NCBI GenBank assembly: GCA_008828725.1
Contig: MEHQ01002613.1
Location: 231,491-295,490, forward strand
Direction of reading: 5' to 3'
Length of the DNA: 64,000 nt
Source: Saccharina japonica
Lineage: Eukaryota > Sar > Phaeophyceae > Laminariales > Laminariaceae
The position numbers were made by a program, and so were the translations under genes. The stretch's first letter is position 1, and every line of letters begins with the position of its first letter. Under the pieces are notes generated by a model. That model saw nothing but the letters and a program-made list of their open reading frames with translations, was not told the origin of the DNA and did no database searches. Below, one piece after another: positions 42,173-54,000 of the stretch.

Positions 42173-42379
42173 ACTACAGTACTACAGTGGGGGGCCGCTG
42201 TTAAGAAACGTCAATTTGGCTTCCAGGCTCAAAGTCTTATTTCGTGTACCCTCACCAGCAACATTGACGGCAGTTCTTATATGATTATTATTATTCTCGA
42301 CTTAAATTGTAGTTGTTCCAGTGTTTTATTTCTTTTTTATATTCTTCTCCCTCTTTCGTGAAATTAATTAATTATTATT

Positions 42380-43766
42380 ACACACGTGGACCCTTGGCCA
42401 GGAGCACTTCGCTGAGCTCCGAACGGCACACCACAAATTCCTCCTACGGCTCATTGGTTTCCAGCGCCGACAACGCACCGACCATCTCATGTCGTACGCC
42501 AAGGCTCTCGAGAAGGCACAATGCGAGAGCGTTGAGACGACCATCCGCAAACGACGCCTCCTCTTTGCGGAGGGCGTACAGCGCACGACCAATGAGCGGC
42601 TGACTAGGCGGGTGATGTTTGGGACGATCGCCGGTGGGACGAACCCGGGGCCTGGCCGACCAGAAAAGAACTGGGCACAATGCCTAGCAGATGACCTCAG
42701 GGTTTTTCGAGCGACAGCGAGCTCCACAGAAAGCTACCCTTTACGGTTCGCGAGCAGAGACGGACTATGGCCGATGGCGGCCCAAAAGAGCGCCGGCGGG
42801 TGTGGTTATCGGGGGGTTGGCGAGGCGGGGACATTCTCTCATGGCGAGGTGGCATAGGGCGAAGCGGAGAGGAGCCGGCCTACGGGCATGCAGCTGTTTT
42901 CTTTTTTTTTTATTTTTTTTCAAGACGCACAAGAGAGCGTACACAGAGGGAAAAAAAAAGGGGGGGGGCGGGCAGGGTCGGCGGCCGTACTGATTAAAAA
43001 CAGGTGTCGACGAATGCCAGAACGAATGATGATCGTGTCGGCAGATATCGTGCTCGACTTAGTCTGTGGGGCTCTCCTTTGAATTCTATTATTTGTTTAC
43101 GTGATGTGTTTCACTGGCGGGGGCCGCCGGCAAAAAAGGGGGAGGTTTAGTTAATTTTTTTCGACTTCTTTGACACGTTTTGTATTTTAGAGTGGGCTCG
43201 AATAGCATGGCAGGAACCCATCATCTGCCACTTACGTGTGACATGGGTTTCCCCGTAATCAGTTTTATAGCAGAGACGGGAACTTGTTGTTACCATCGCC
43301 TTGAGCTTGCCTTGATAACTATTTTTCTCTTTTCCTCTCTCGTGTCTTCTTTCTTGCTTTTTTTGCCTTGTTTCTCACTTTGTTTCCACCCTATGCCGGT
43401 GTCTCTCTCTTTTTTCGCGTTGCCTCGCCCGTGCAGCAGTTATCTGTTCCTCTTGGGCACGTGTGCTTTTCGTCTAGGGGCGCTTCTGTCTCCCTGCGTC
43501 ATTTGTATTATGTTTCATATCATAACTTGTTTTTTATTTGTCTTTTTTGTTCTTATTTTTTGGTTCGGCTCGTGTCGCTGTGTTCTCGTACCCGGTACGT
43601 TACGCATCTCACTTGCTTTACCCATTAATTTGTGTTTATTTTGTTTTGGTTTTTCTCTGTTTCACAGTCTGTGACCACATAATTTGTATCTCTCTAGGAT
43701 TGGGAATCAGGACAGGCACTGGGTGTACTGATGTGGTTGAGTAGAAAGAACGGGTTTAATGTGAAG

Positions 43767-43807
<41 letters not shown>
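42380..43807 (+). pseudogene. 5'-truncated LINE: reverse-transcriptase C-terminal remnant plus 3' tail
   Basis: At 42390-42720 the frame reads 'EHFAELRTAHHKFLLRLIGF', 'RTDHLMSYAKALEKAQCES', 'IRKRRLLFAEGVQR' and 'GPGRPEKNWAQCLADDLRVF'. This is the conserved region that follows the RT in many stramenopile-type LINE polyproteins. The catalytic RT itself is absent. A T-rich 3' region follows. The segment ends at 43665-43807 with 'cagtctgtgaccacataatt' through 'ggtttaatgtgaag' and an (ACA)n tract, the same tail as the dispersed LINE-tail repeats. A hydrophobic open frame at 43180-43674 is probably a by-product of T-richness. Confidence 0.7.
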
Positions 43808-43808
<1 letters not shown>

Positions 43809-44906
43809 TACACACACACTTATTATCTATATATGTGTATGCCGCGAGAACCACATATATATATATATATCACGTTTGACATTGTACAGGTCAGCTGCAA
43901 CCGACGGGTGCGGTACTACTGTACCACACTGTAATACCTTGGATATGAGGGTACTCTCTTGGCCTCCCCAATCAACAAACCTGTCGTATCTCAATCAAGC
44001 CTGCCATTCACTCTATACCAGGTATGTCGTATACGTACCAAGTGTAGACTAAAACTACGTACGCGGATCAAGTCGCCCCCAACTAAGCTGCAAGCTCCGC
44101 TTTCTTTGCGGACATTAAAGTCTTGTGATGAAACTGTCGGAAAAATAACTGTCGGGGAAACAAATAAAAAGGAAGAAAAAGAAATATATCGACTACTGTG
44201 ACTGACTGCTGTGATGATACTTTATTACTTGGTTTACTTTTCTGTTCGGTACTCTTAGCACGGCTGGAAGGTTTTAACGCTTGGCTTTTCTTGTTCCGTG
44301 CCACGCTCCGGAGCGACCTCATTTCCTAGATTGGATGGAACGACAATCACTGCTGTCTCTTATGTAGCAGTTTTCTTATTTCGTTGCCCGGTTTAAGCTG
44401 TCTTTTTTACACGCAATTTCTTGTTTTTTCTTACAGTTTCAGCCTCTATTCATAATATTTCTTATATGCGGGCCCCCACTGTATTAATAGCAGCTGAAAT
44501 GACTGGTACTCGGCGGGACTATCGTATGTAGTACTCTGACGATTTTGGAACATCCGCTGTACTACTATCATATACATATATGTATATGTCGTTTGGCTTA
44601 CGAGCCTCTTAAGGCTGGTTGATATGTGTTCAGTCGAATCGACACATATTTTCAATGTATACAACAACGAAACACGAAACATGCGATTGATGTATTCAGT
44701 TTTGACTGTCAGGAAAACTCATTTTCCATTATCGTTCTCGCCGGAAAGGCAATTCCAAAAGGTATCAACTATTATTGGGAACATTGGCTGCCAATACTTT
44801 ATTCCACAAAGAAAGCTGGCGTGTCGAGGCGCACCGCTGAAGAAAGGCGAGACCAATACTACACCTTGTAAAGCGTTGGGTGTTTGATATGTGCGTGTGG
44901 ATACGT

Positions 44907-44940
<34 letters not shown>

Positions 44941-45015
44941 TGTAGTAGTAGTTAGTATAGTAGTATAGTCTTAATCGTAATCCTTACTGCTGTACAGTCT
45001 TTATTACATGCATGT
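43808..45015. other. Intergenic DNA with microsatellite
   Basis: No firm gene. A TAG/GTA trinucleotide array lies at about 44909-44960. A frame at 44626-44871 containing 'INYYWEHWLPILYSTKKAG' is protein-like but unrecognised. Confidence 0.35.
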
Positions 45016-45722
45016 TACGAGCTGGGCCAGCCAAAAAAATGTTTTTAAAGCAGATTAGCCATGCCCCGACCAATTTAACGAATTAGGACCTGGAATTTGG
45101 ACACAGTGTAGATCATGTACTAATCAACACACTTGCCGCCTGCCCTTTTTTTTTTTTTCCCTCGAGAGAGATACGACGATCCAAAAATCGAAAAAAATGC
45201 AAAAGCGATCAAAACTACTTGAAAAAAAAAAAAATCAAAAAGGGCAGGCGGCAGGTATTTTTGCACGCACGGTTCAAAGACGTGGTTAAAATTTCAGAGT
45301 AAAACTCTCGAAATTGGTCGGGGCATGACGGAAATACCATTTTTTCCGTAATTACTTGACTTATATATGGAATCGAGATTTGGTCATATCTCTTGATGGG
45401 TGGCGAATTGGGCAACGAGACTTACATCGATCTTCTCCTTGTGTCTTCAGCATTGTCCCCACCAAATTTCATGTTGATCGAAAATGACATTTTTTATACG
45501 AAATTAGAATGAAAAAAATGTTGTTTTCGAGTTTTCGCGGATATCTCGGCGATATCGAGTCGAGAAAAAAATATGTATATAATTTTCAAGATGCAAAAAA
45601 AATTTGCACAAGCACTGGTATGTCAGGGTTGGCGCTTCAAAATTTTGTAGCCTAATTCGCAGTGGTTCACGAGATACTACTTTAGGAAGCTTTGTAAGTT
45701 TCTTGGCTGGCCCAGCTCGTAC
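45016..45722. mobile_element. Longer relative of the palindrome-centre MITE
   Basis: Ends 'tacgagctgggccagccaaa' and 'ttggctggcccagctcgta' are inverted. The left ~220 bp match 15457-15660. The remaining interior is AT-rich with no transposase frame, so it is also non-autonomous. Confidence 0.75.
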
Positions 45723-46193
45723 GTACGAGAGTATTTTAATATAGAGATAGTCGCCCCGATCAACCGCACACCTGTGGGAATGTACATGTTTACAGCAGTA
45801 CCTGGTACGTAGGAGCATAAGAACATGCAGTAGCAGGCAGTGCAGGGCACCATCCTGCGCCGGGCGTGTCGTGCTTCAACTGCTGCAGTCGTATGTCTCC
45901 TTCCTGCGTTGCGCTTAGGGCGTATCTTATACGTACCCCCAGCAGGCCCAGCCGGGCTTGCTTTTGTTTGGTGTGGAGTGTGGATGACGCTGCATCCGTC
46001 ATTTTGTTTCGACACTTTCGCCGGCCTGGGCTGGAGTCTGGAGTACCCATTGTTCCAGTATTATCATGTGAACAGCGATGTGCCAGGTATCATGTCATGA
46101 TCATATCGCACCTACTGCTTATAGTGGTACAGAGTTACAGAGTAGCAGTACGAGTAACTATTACTACTCGTAATGTACCTGTACCTGGTATAC

Positions 46194-46360
46194 AGCAGGA
46201 CAGGACAGCTACAGTAATAAGAAAACCAGGCTGATATGTTAGAGGAAAATAAGAAGTTCGATAGCCGTTATCTTGAAATTAGTGGAGAAAACACCCTCTC
46301 TCAAATAAGAAATCCAGCCTGGGCCAGTTTTCCTGTTTCTTATCAGGCGTCCTGTACTAA
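46194..46360. mobile_element. MITE with 'GTACAGGACACCTAATAAGA' ends, copy 3
   Basis: Right end 'ctgtttcttatcaggcgtcc'; interior 'gttatcttgaaattagtgga' and 'ctcaaataagaaatccagcc' as in copy 2. Confidence 0.65.
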
Positions 46361-46482
46361 CTGATAAGTAGCAGCAGTGGCGGCAGCAGAGTAGTGACAG
46401 CAGGCATACATAGCAATAGTACCCGTAGTTCTAATACAATAGCAGTACTCGTAGTAAGACTGCAGCAGTATGTAGACAGCAG

Positions 46483-47499
46483 CAGGGTTCGAATTAGTGC
46501 TCCAGCAACATGTGCGCGTAGCGCACATCGGGCATATTTGGATGTGCGCGTAGCGCACACCGAGCCGGAGGCGAGGTGCGCTCCCCGCAGGGGCCCCCGG
46601 AGGGCCCCCGGAGGGCCGCCGGAGGCGAAAATTTTGGACGTATGTGCGTAAATGTACTCAAAATGTGCGTCTCATTCGCTCGTCTTGCAAATAACACAGA
46701 CAAGCATAGACAGAACCTGCTCCACATAACTGCAATGGATGTCAGCGCGCAGGTCAACTCTGAGGAATCATCAACATGTTGAAATCAATTTATTCGCCCC
46801 CTTATCACCGCAATTTTCAGCTAGCACCCTGCAAACTCGCCTTCGCCATCTCACATGCTATACAACAGGTGCTATACAACTGCTATACAACGCTATCATC
46901 CCACCCAAAACGAAATATATTTCTCGTTCGTTCCAGTGTTTATTACTTGCGCCTTGCAAGGGCATCGTAAAAAAAAACGTCCGCTTCACGAAGGATGTCG
47001 AGCCGCTTTGTCAGGTCAACGCCTTGTTTCCTGTACGTATAAATATACATATATCGTAGATACGTACATAGATACCAGGTTGAAACCACAAACGCGTGTT
47101 CCTCTCTATTTGCGACCATTTCAAGCCTTGTTTCATCCACGGACATACAAAACCGTCATAAATTTGAACTCAGTCCCCTCAAAAAAGAAAGCCACCAACA
47201 AATTCGGCAGGAAATTGTCGAATAAATCACAAGAAAAAGGCCTTAAAACATTTTCGCCTGCGGCGAAAACAGACCCAAAATTTTTTCGCCTGCGGCGAAA
47301 ATAGGCCCCAAAAGTTTTTTTCGCCTACGTACGGCGAAATGGACCCGCACAATTTTTTGGCCTGCGGCCAAAAAGTGTGCGGGGGCCTAAAAGAGATGTG
47401 CGGAAAGCCGCACATCTACTGCTTTTTGTGGTGCGCAAAAGCTGATATTTCAGAAATTTGGTGCAATTGCGCACGTTTCACCAACTAATTCGAACCCTG
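46483..47499. mobile_element. Non-autonomous hAT element with perfect 8-bp target duplication
   Basis: The ends 'cagggttcgaattagt' and 'actaattcgaaccctg' are exact inverted repeats. The target duplication 'gacagcag' lies at 46475-46482 and 47500-47507. Subterminal hairpins recur: 'atgtgcgcgtagcgcacat' on the left; 'ttttcgcctgcggcgaaaa' (two copies), 'ggcctgcggcc' and 'gatgtgcggaaagccgcac' on the right. No transposase. The interior at 46780-47200 is unrelated AT-rich DNA. Confidence 0.88.
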
Positions 47500-47734
47500 G
47501 ACAGCAGTACGTGGTACTCAGAACATTAACATTCCTATGGGCTTACGAAGCCTCAATGCTACTATTAATATTATCTATCTGATCTAATAATACCAAGGAC
47601 ACTTCAGTACACGATAATAACCTTAGGATGGCACAAGGCTTTGGACCTGTACGATTATCTCTCAACCATTTTATAGCCCTAGAGCACCTCATCACAAATA
47701 CTACTTTTAATAACCAGCTATAGCGCCATATCAT

Positions 47735-48022
47735 CGGTGACTGATATCCTCAGCGCGAACCCCGTGTCTGTGCGCCACCCGATCGCAGGCTCAGCGGGAG
47801 GGGCGGGCGCGGGAGAGGCTTCACATTTCGTCCGCAACGACCATCCAAAGAGTCTGGAGGGGAAGGTGGGTTCCACGACTTGGTTTGTCTCACATTTCTC
47901 TGTCTCACAGTCTGTGACCACATAATTTGTATCTCTCTAGGATTAGGAATCAGGACAGACACTGGGTGTACTGGTGTAGTTGGGTAGAAAGAACGGGTTT
48001 CATGTGAAGACAACACACACCA
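47735..48022 (+). mobile_element. LINE-tail repeat, divergent subtype, copy 5
   Basis: 'cacagtctgtgaccacataa' to 'tttcatgtgaagacaacaca' closely matches 43665-43770, and the CA-rich end again marks a 3' terminus. The 5' ~150 bp may be LINE 3' coding or UTR sequence. Confidence 0.6.
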
Positions 48023-48154
48023 CACTGCTGGACCAGGTCTTCTGTTTTGTTTATCGTCACTTTTACTGTAGTTTCCAGCTTAACTCGTATTATACTAATT
48101 TTAGTATCGGGGGTTTTACCCTCAGAGTCTTTTCTGGACAAAAAGCCGTGGTCA

Positions 48155-48315
48155 CAGATGTCGTCCCCGCACGGCGCTTCGCGCTTGGTACTAGCAATAT
48201 CTGCCTGGTCGGTGAAAACCCGACATGCTCCGTCCCGGCATTGTAGGGATGCGAGGGCCTATGGTCATACGACTACGGCCATACATGAAAATGAAGTACA
48301 CCCCCCCCCCCCTGT
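48155..48315 (+). repeat. C-tailed dispersed repeat, copy 2
   Basis: 'cacggcgcttcgcgcttggt' to 'ggccatacatgaaaatgaag' then 'tacac' and a C run; 5' part missing. Confidence 0.75.
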
Positions 48316-48787
48316 AGTATATGCTGCACGCATGATTTACCGGTGTTGGATACTTGAAACGTACTAATAGTGCTGTTTGTTACGGCCTCTGGTTGTGACG
48401 AGTACCAGCATGTGTTGTGGGATATTTCTAAGAGGCGTTTTGATGGCGGTGTTCTGCCCGAGATTTGACCCCTCGTCTGGTATACAACAGGGGCGGCGAG
48501 TTTGCACGCACTAGCGGCGCTTCATTATGGGCAGGCAGAGGTTTATTGATTGCTCTATTAATTTTGTTGATTGGTCTATTACTTGCCAAGGTTTTTGTCC
48601 GGCAGAGTGGCCGCCCTAGTCAGCGCCCCCCTTGAGGGAACATCATTTTGTCGGACGGTTGCCTCGTCGAGCGCCTCAAGGGGAGAGTGGCAGTAATGAA
48701 ACCTTAGGCTTGGGTGTGGGCACCAGCTGTCCGTTTTGGCTGTGGAAAAGGTGTAAAGACACCTGGAGGCCTTTCACACCTGCTGTA

Positions 48788-48960
48788 CGAGAGATCATCA
48801 TCTAGATAGACCATGATTGGCATCATCTAGATGGACCATGATCTGCATCATCTAGATAGACCATGATCTGCATCGTCTACTTAGATAGATCATGATCTGT
48901 ATCATCTAGATAGACCATGGTCTGCACCATCTAAGTAGATAGACCACGATCTGCATATCT
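48788..48960 (+). repeat. ~30-bp tandem array, 'ATCATCTAGATAGACCATG' type
   Basis: Five to six imperfect units of 'catcatctagatagaccatg' plus 'atctg'. It shares GATCTGCAT words with the array at 145-345. Confidence 0.8.
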
Positions 48961-49269
48961 ATTAATAGAGCTCTTCCCCTCTTGTTGTAGTACAGATCCA
49001 GCCCAGGAAACATGTGCTTTAATACTTACCAGGTATACCGGTAGGTCATTATGCAGATGTTTTTACGGGTCCCACCCGCAAATAAACATGATCCAGATCA
49101 TACACAAAATCGAGAATGGGTCTTCCTTGGACTATCTTGATCTTGTGTAGATCATGAAGTGAGAAATCGACGACCTGTCGGAGGTGTGGAAGGGTTGTGT
49201 TTTGCAAGCTCGTGCATATGCTGTTAAAAATATAGACTACTGCAGTATCTATCTCCTACTGCTACGTAT

Positions 49270-49355
49270 TACGGTGGACCATACATAGTAAATAGGACCA
49301 AATATTGTTAGTAAAAGTAGTTAAATATGTGTGTACCGCAGGTCCTATTTACTAT
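49270..49355. mobile_element. Palindromic MITE, 'ACCATAGTAAATAGGACC' family, copy 4 (cut by SINE)
   Basis: Starts 'cggtggaccatacatagtaa' and runs to 'ggtcctatttactat', where the poly(T) of a reversed SINE takes over. The SINE probably inserted into the MITE. Confidence 0.65.
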
Positions 49356-49548
49356 TTTTTTTTTTTTTTTTGTCCATCCCATTTATTATCTTCGCCCTTC
49401 CTTTCTCTCTCCTCCCTAGTCGTAACTCAGATCCGGGGTCACAAAGTAGGCTCCTCTCCCTCCTCCCCCACTACGGTTCTTGCCTTGCATTTTTATCGCG
49501 AGAAGACTTCAGCCTTTCCTTCCCTCGTCGACTCGCATCGAATTGTCG
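49356..49548 (-). mobile_element. tRNA-SINE tail/core fragment, copy 9
   Basis: T run, 'tccatcccatttattatctt', 'gtcgtaactcagatccgggg', ending 'gactcgcatcgaattg'. No head. Confidence 0.7.
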
Positions 49549-49947
49549 CCCGTACTAAGTGTGTTGAAGGGCTGCTGTAGTCAATAGCAAATAATTCACT
49601 GAGACGGCACTTTTTCCCCTTTTTGACAAAACAGCAATTTTCCAAATCTGTTTTCCTCTTTCTTGACCGACGCCAAACTACTACAGTAGGGTTTCGTGTG
49701 GAACACTCAAATCCACACCCTTTTGACTGGTGCGCGCTTTCCCTTGGCTGGCCGCCTCAGTGCACCTTTGGTCAGTGGTGTGTGTGCTGCTGCGCTTTCA
49801 GTAGCAGTTCAGTCGTAGCAGTGGAGAGTGACGCATGCTATCTTTAGTTACCATAGAGGGTGGTCATTCGAGGAGCTCTACTATTAATAGTACACCTCCC
49901 ACCCAAACGCTGATCATAGAGGGAAATAAAAGTGCTACCACTCTGTC

Positions 49948-50012
49948 CCGAAATATAAGCACCGTTTTTTTTAATAGTAACGTAAGAAGGGTGCTTATAT
50001 TTCGGTACATAG
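49948..50012. mobile_element. Stowaway-like MITE, copy 2
   Basis: 'ctctgtcccgaaatataagc' facing 'gcttatatttcggtaca'. It is followed at 50114-50192 by a single eroded TTAA-type MITE. Confidence 0.6.
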
Positions 50013-50965
50013 TGGTATATATATACCCGATGAACAGCAGTCCCACGGCCTGAGTATAAACATGAAAAATAGTGCTACACAACAATAATTCAATTCCGGC
50101 GATTTTGGGCACCTTAACCCATTCAGAACTGAAAAAAAATATCCCACTAACTCCAAGTAGTTTGTCCCCAAATTCGTGGGACCAGTTCTTAATGGGTCGA
50201 GGAGCCCCGTCATCCAGAAAAAAAAATCAGCCAAAAAAAGGTATACCGTATGCCTCTATCGTTGCACGCATCTGGTATATTGAGACAACACGCTCGGCAG
50301 GGCTCCAAGAAGAGAGGTTTGTAGAAAGTGGTGGTGGTGGTGGTGGTGGTGATGGTAGTGTTGCTGTAGTGGTGGCTGTGATGGAGGATGTGCTGCTGCA
50401 CATGCCTCAACGAATCTTCCGGTAAACCATTTGGCATCGATTCCTTGCGACTGAAAAAATGTAATGACCACGTGCATCGTCACCTCTGCTATATATACGC
50501 CGTATGTAGGCATGAGTAGATCGAATCGGTCGAATGAATCGGTGTTGAAGGTACTGGATGTGCCCATGCCGACGTTTGCGCTTGGTTGGGATTTAATTTG
50601 AAGCTAGGGAAGCACCGCACGGCTTGCATGCAAGGTGGCGTTATTCGCATCCCCGAGCGTCCCCCGAGACGGAGGACGGGGCTAGGAACGGGGCGCGCAT
50701 CTCGCTCTCGCGGTCAGGCTCCGATTCCGCCCGTCTCTGCCCATGCATACATTCGCCGTCGATACCAGACCAACGCAAGTCTGGCCGAGAGACTCGACAG
50801 GGCGGGTATACACTGCCTGAAACACATGCCATAGCCAGGGTATATCGGCTTACAGCAGTTAGTCGCCCAGCACGCGTATAACATGGATGCACATGCTGTC
50901 GTTTTTCCCCAAGCGCGCCGTAACGCAATGCGCAACATTTTTTTCCCACCCGTGCCTCGCGGCAG

Positions 50966-51074
50966 GTCTTGCGTGGGCAAATGGCGGGAGTTGGAGCGGA
51001 AGACGTGGGACAGGAAGATGCACGACGTGGGACGTGTCCAGTCCATTCTCGCCTCGTCGGGGAAGGTTTTGCAG
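50966..51074 (+). CDS. UBE3C: HECT ligase, first recognised exon
   Basis: Acceptor 'cctcgcggcag', donor 'ttgcag|gtgtga', phase 2 in and 0 out. It encodes 'SCVGKWRELERKTWDRKMHD', then 'VGRVQSILASSGK'. The position matches the stretch after the IQ motif in UBE3C. An alternative is that translation starts at the in-frame ATG at 50928 and this is exon 1. Confidence 0.55.
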
Positions 51075-54000
51075 GTGTGAGCAAGAGCTAATTTCCCCCA
51101 AATCATTGGAAGGGTGATTTTTATGGGACGGCGCGAATCATGGAATAGTAAATATATACGAGTAGCGCAAAGAGTCGAATAGCGCAACTCATTCGATAGA
51201 GCGAATGATAGATGCGCTGTCGATGGATGGTTCGTTGTACACCCTCGTCTTGTGTTTCGAAACCGGGGATCGTATTTTTTTTCCCCGCTCAGGAAGTATT
51301 GTCTTTTGTGCGCGTATGGATTTTCTTGTATATTTTTGTTTCGGTCTGAGCCTGACCTGGTCTGTCGTGTCTTGTCAGTGTAGATCCCCCGTTGGCGATT
51401 CGACTACAGTAGAGCTGTTTCTTTCGTTCAAAATAAGTAGCAGCTTTACAAGGTGCGAAACGATTCGATAGTCTCTCCCTCAATCCAGCCGTAACTCAAC
51501 ACCCCCCCCCCCCTACAACCTCTCCCCACGCCCGCCCGCCCGCCCGCCCTACCCCACTCCCCATTGCGGCTGTCTCCCCCTGCATGGCACCGCAGCTCCC
51601 CTCCCCCGTGCTATTGACTATTCTCTCTCAACTGGTCAACTTTCACACCTTCCCACGTGATGCCGGGAGATTCCGAGCCGCGTTAGCCCTAGTCACGGCC
51701 GCCCCCGCCGCCGCCCCCGGGGGCGCCAGCGGAGATCCACGGGGTCACGGCCTCTTCGCTCCGCTGGAAGCGCCTAGCAGCCCAAGCGGCGGCGGCAGTG
51801 GCGGTGGCGGGAATGGGAGTGGGGGTGTCCGGGATAGTGTCGGCGCTGCTGCTGCTGCTACTAAGGCGGCGGCGGCGGCGCTTGCTGCGGGCGATGCGTG
51901 GACGGTGCTTGTCAATCGGCTCGGGGCGCTTTGCTTGCAGTATATCGCTCAGCTAGCAGCAGGAGCGACGGCGGCGGCGGGGGTGGATGCGGTGGGGATG
52001 GATGATGGCGGTGGCTCCCGGGGCGGCGCGGTCGGCGGCGGCGTCGGCGGTGGGAAGGGCGAGAAAGGCGACGCGATGGACTTGGATGAAGGCACCGCCT
52101 CGGCCTCGGCCTCCTCGGCTGGGATGGAGGTGAGGTCGGGATGCACACGGGTACACGTGTGGCCGAGGTCCCCCCGCCCCCGCGGTCGAGTTATATTATT
52201 TGTGCGGGGTGGAGAACCTTTGCTCCGCACAAGGGGGATGATCGTATCACGTAGTGTTTATATGGTAAGGCACCCACGAGGCAGTTACATAGTGCTCCCA
52301 TTCCTGTCTCCGGAAGTGGCCACACCAGAAATTAAATTAACTCATTGAAGCTGTCATGCCATCTGCAAGTCCGCCTTACAAGCGGTTCTTAGTAGGATGC
52401 AGCTCGCCCTTCATGCGACTCGCCCAACACCTCACGGCGCTTCGCGCTTGGTGCTAGCAATGTCTGCCTGGTCGGTGAAAACCCGACATGCTTCGTCCCG
52501 GCATGGTAGGGATGCGAGGGTCTACGGTCATACGGCTACGGCCATGCATTGATATGATATACACCCCCCCCCCCTGCGCAATGTTGGCGTGAGAAAAGAA
52601 CATTGTGAAGACATTGAACAATGTAGGAAACCCCTCAAGGTGCTGACCATATCTCAATTCGGTGCGCCTAATGGCATGCTATATTGTTCAATATCTCTAC
52701 GTACAAGGATTTTTTGTTGCGTCCACATTGTGATAGGTGGGGAGCCCTGGCCACCAGATGTGTGGATTTTTTTTTTTAAATTTACCGTTTTAGAACTGCA
52801 GCCCCGTTTCGGGGACAAATTACTTGGAGTTAAGAGTCAAGTAGGCGTTTCTGTACATTCAGTGCACTACAGTAGTATTAGGGTTAAGGTGTTGTTCCAG
52901 GATTACGTTTTTCGGTACCTTTACAGTCCCTAAAAGAGGCAGGTGGAGGTAGAGGGGGAATCGGGCTACTGCTGTAGTGGACCGGCCCTTCAAAGCTCAA
53001 GGAGTGCCTTTAGTAACGAGGGTAAGGGGTTGAATTGTTGAAATCCCAAGATGTTGTTGTCTTATAAACCCGAGCCCGAACCCGGAAGGGATTTTCCTGG
53101 AATATTCGTCGGCCAAGGAGAAACGTATATTTTCCAATCAAGTATATCCGAACCTCTGGAAGAGTTTTTCCTGGAAAAATCGTCAACCAATGAGAGAACG
53201 ACAAAACATTTTCCAATTGAGTACGACTAATATCCGAATCTGGAAGGATTTTTCCCGGAAAAGTCCGCCGGCCAATAAGAGAAAGACAAATACGTGCCCA
53301 ACTGAAATATCCCGTCTACAAATATATATATATATGTGTGTCCTTTCGATTTTTTTGGGGATGAAGGTACGGGCCGCCGCGGACTCTGCCGTTCGAGTAT
53401 TCGCCCTTCTCTCGTCGCCGGAGGAGTGGTGCTTCCGACGAGCCTTGCCGGAGACCGGGGGGGAAAAGGCGGAGCGGCACTCGGACCACCCCTGTCGAAG
53501 GTTTCTGTCGTCGCTTGCCCTTGGCAGGGTTCTGCTCCGCCCGGGTGCCGAACACAGCGGTCGCGGCGGAGGTGGCGGCGGCGATGGCGGGGGCGGGGGC
53601 GGGAGCGGGGGCGGTGGCGGGGGCGGGAGCGGGACTTTGGGGCGAGCTGTGGAATGCGTCGACGGTCGGAAGGGGGGAGTCCAGCTGACGGTGCGAGCGG
53701 AGAGGGACGAGACCACCGGGGAATGGACGCGGTCGCCGCGGTTGTTCGGAGTCCTGCGCGTCCTGTGGGACGTGTCGTCTCCGGGAGGGGGTGGTGGCGC
53801 CGCGACCGGGGCGGAGGCGACGGCGACGGCGACGGCAGGAGCGGCGGCGGCGGCGGTGCGGCTACTCTGCGCGTCTTCTCTGGAGGCTCTCGCTATCGGC
53901 GGAAGCGGTGGGGGCGAGGGTGTCGGGGGTGAGTCGTCCCCTGTGGAGAAGTCGTTGGGCCGCCGCCGTCGCCGGGAAGGGGAAGGAGGAGGAGGAGGAG

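Noticed and set aside
43180..43674. Hydrophobic 164-codon frame as a membrane protein
   Set aside because: T-rich DNA automatically gives Phe/Leu/Ser/Cys runs, and it lies inside the LINE 3' region.
50586..50881. Overlapping Arg-rich frames as the first exon of the HECT ligase
   Set aside because: No IQ motif, no phase-2 donor leading to 50966, and both frames look equally random.
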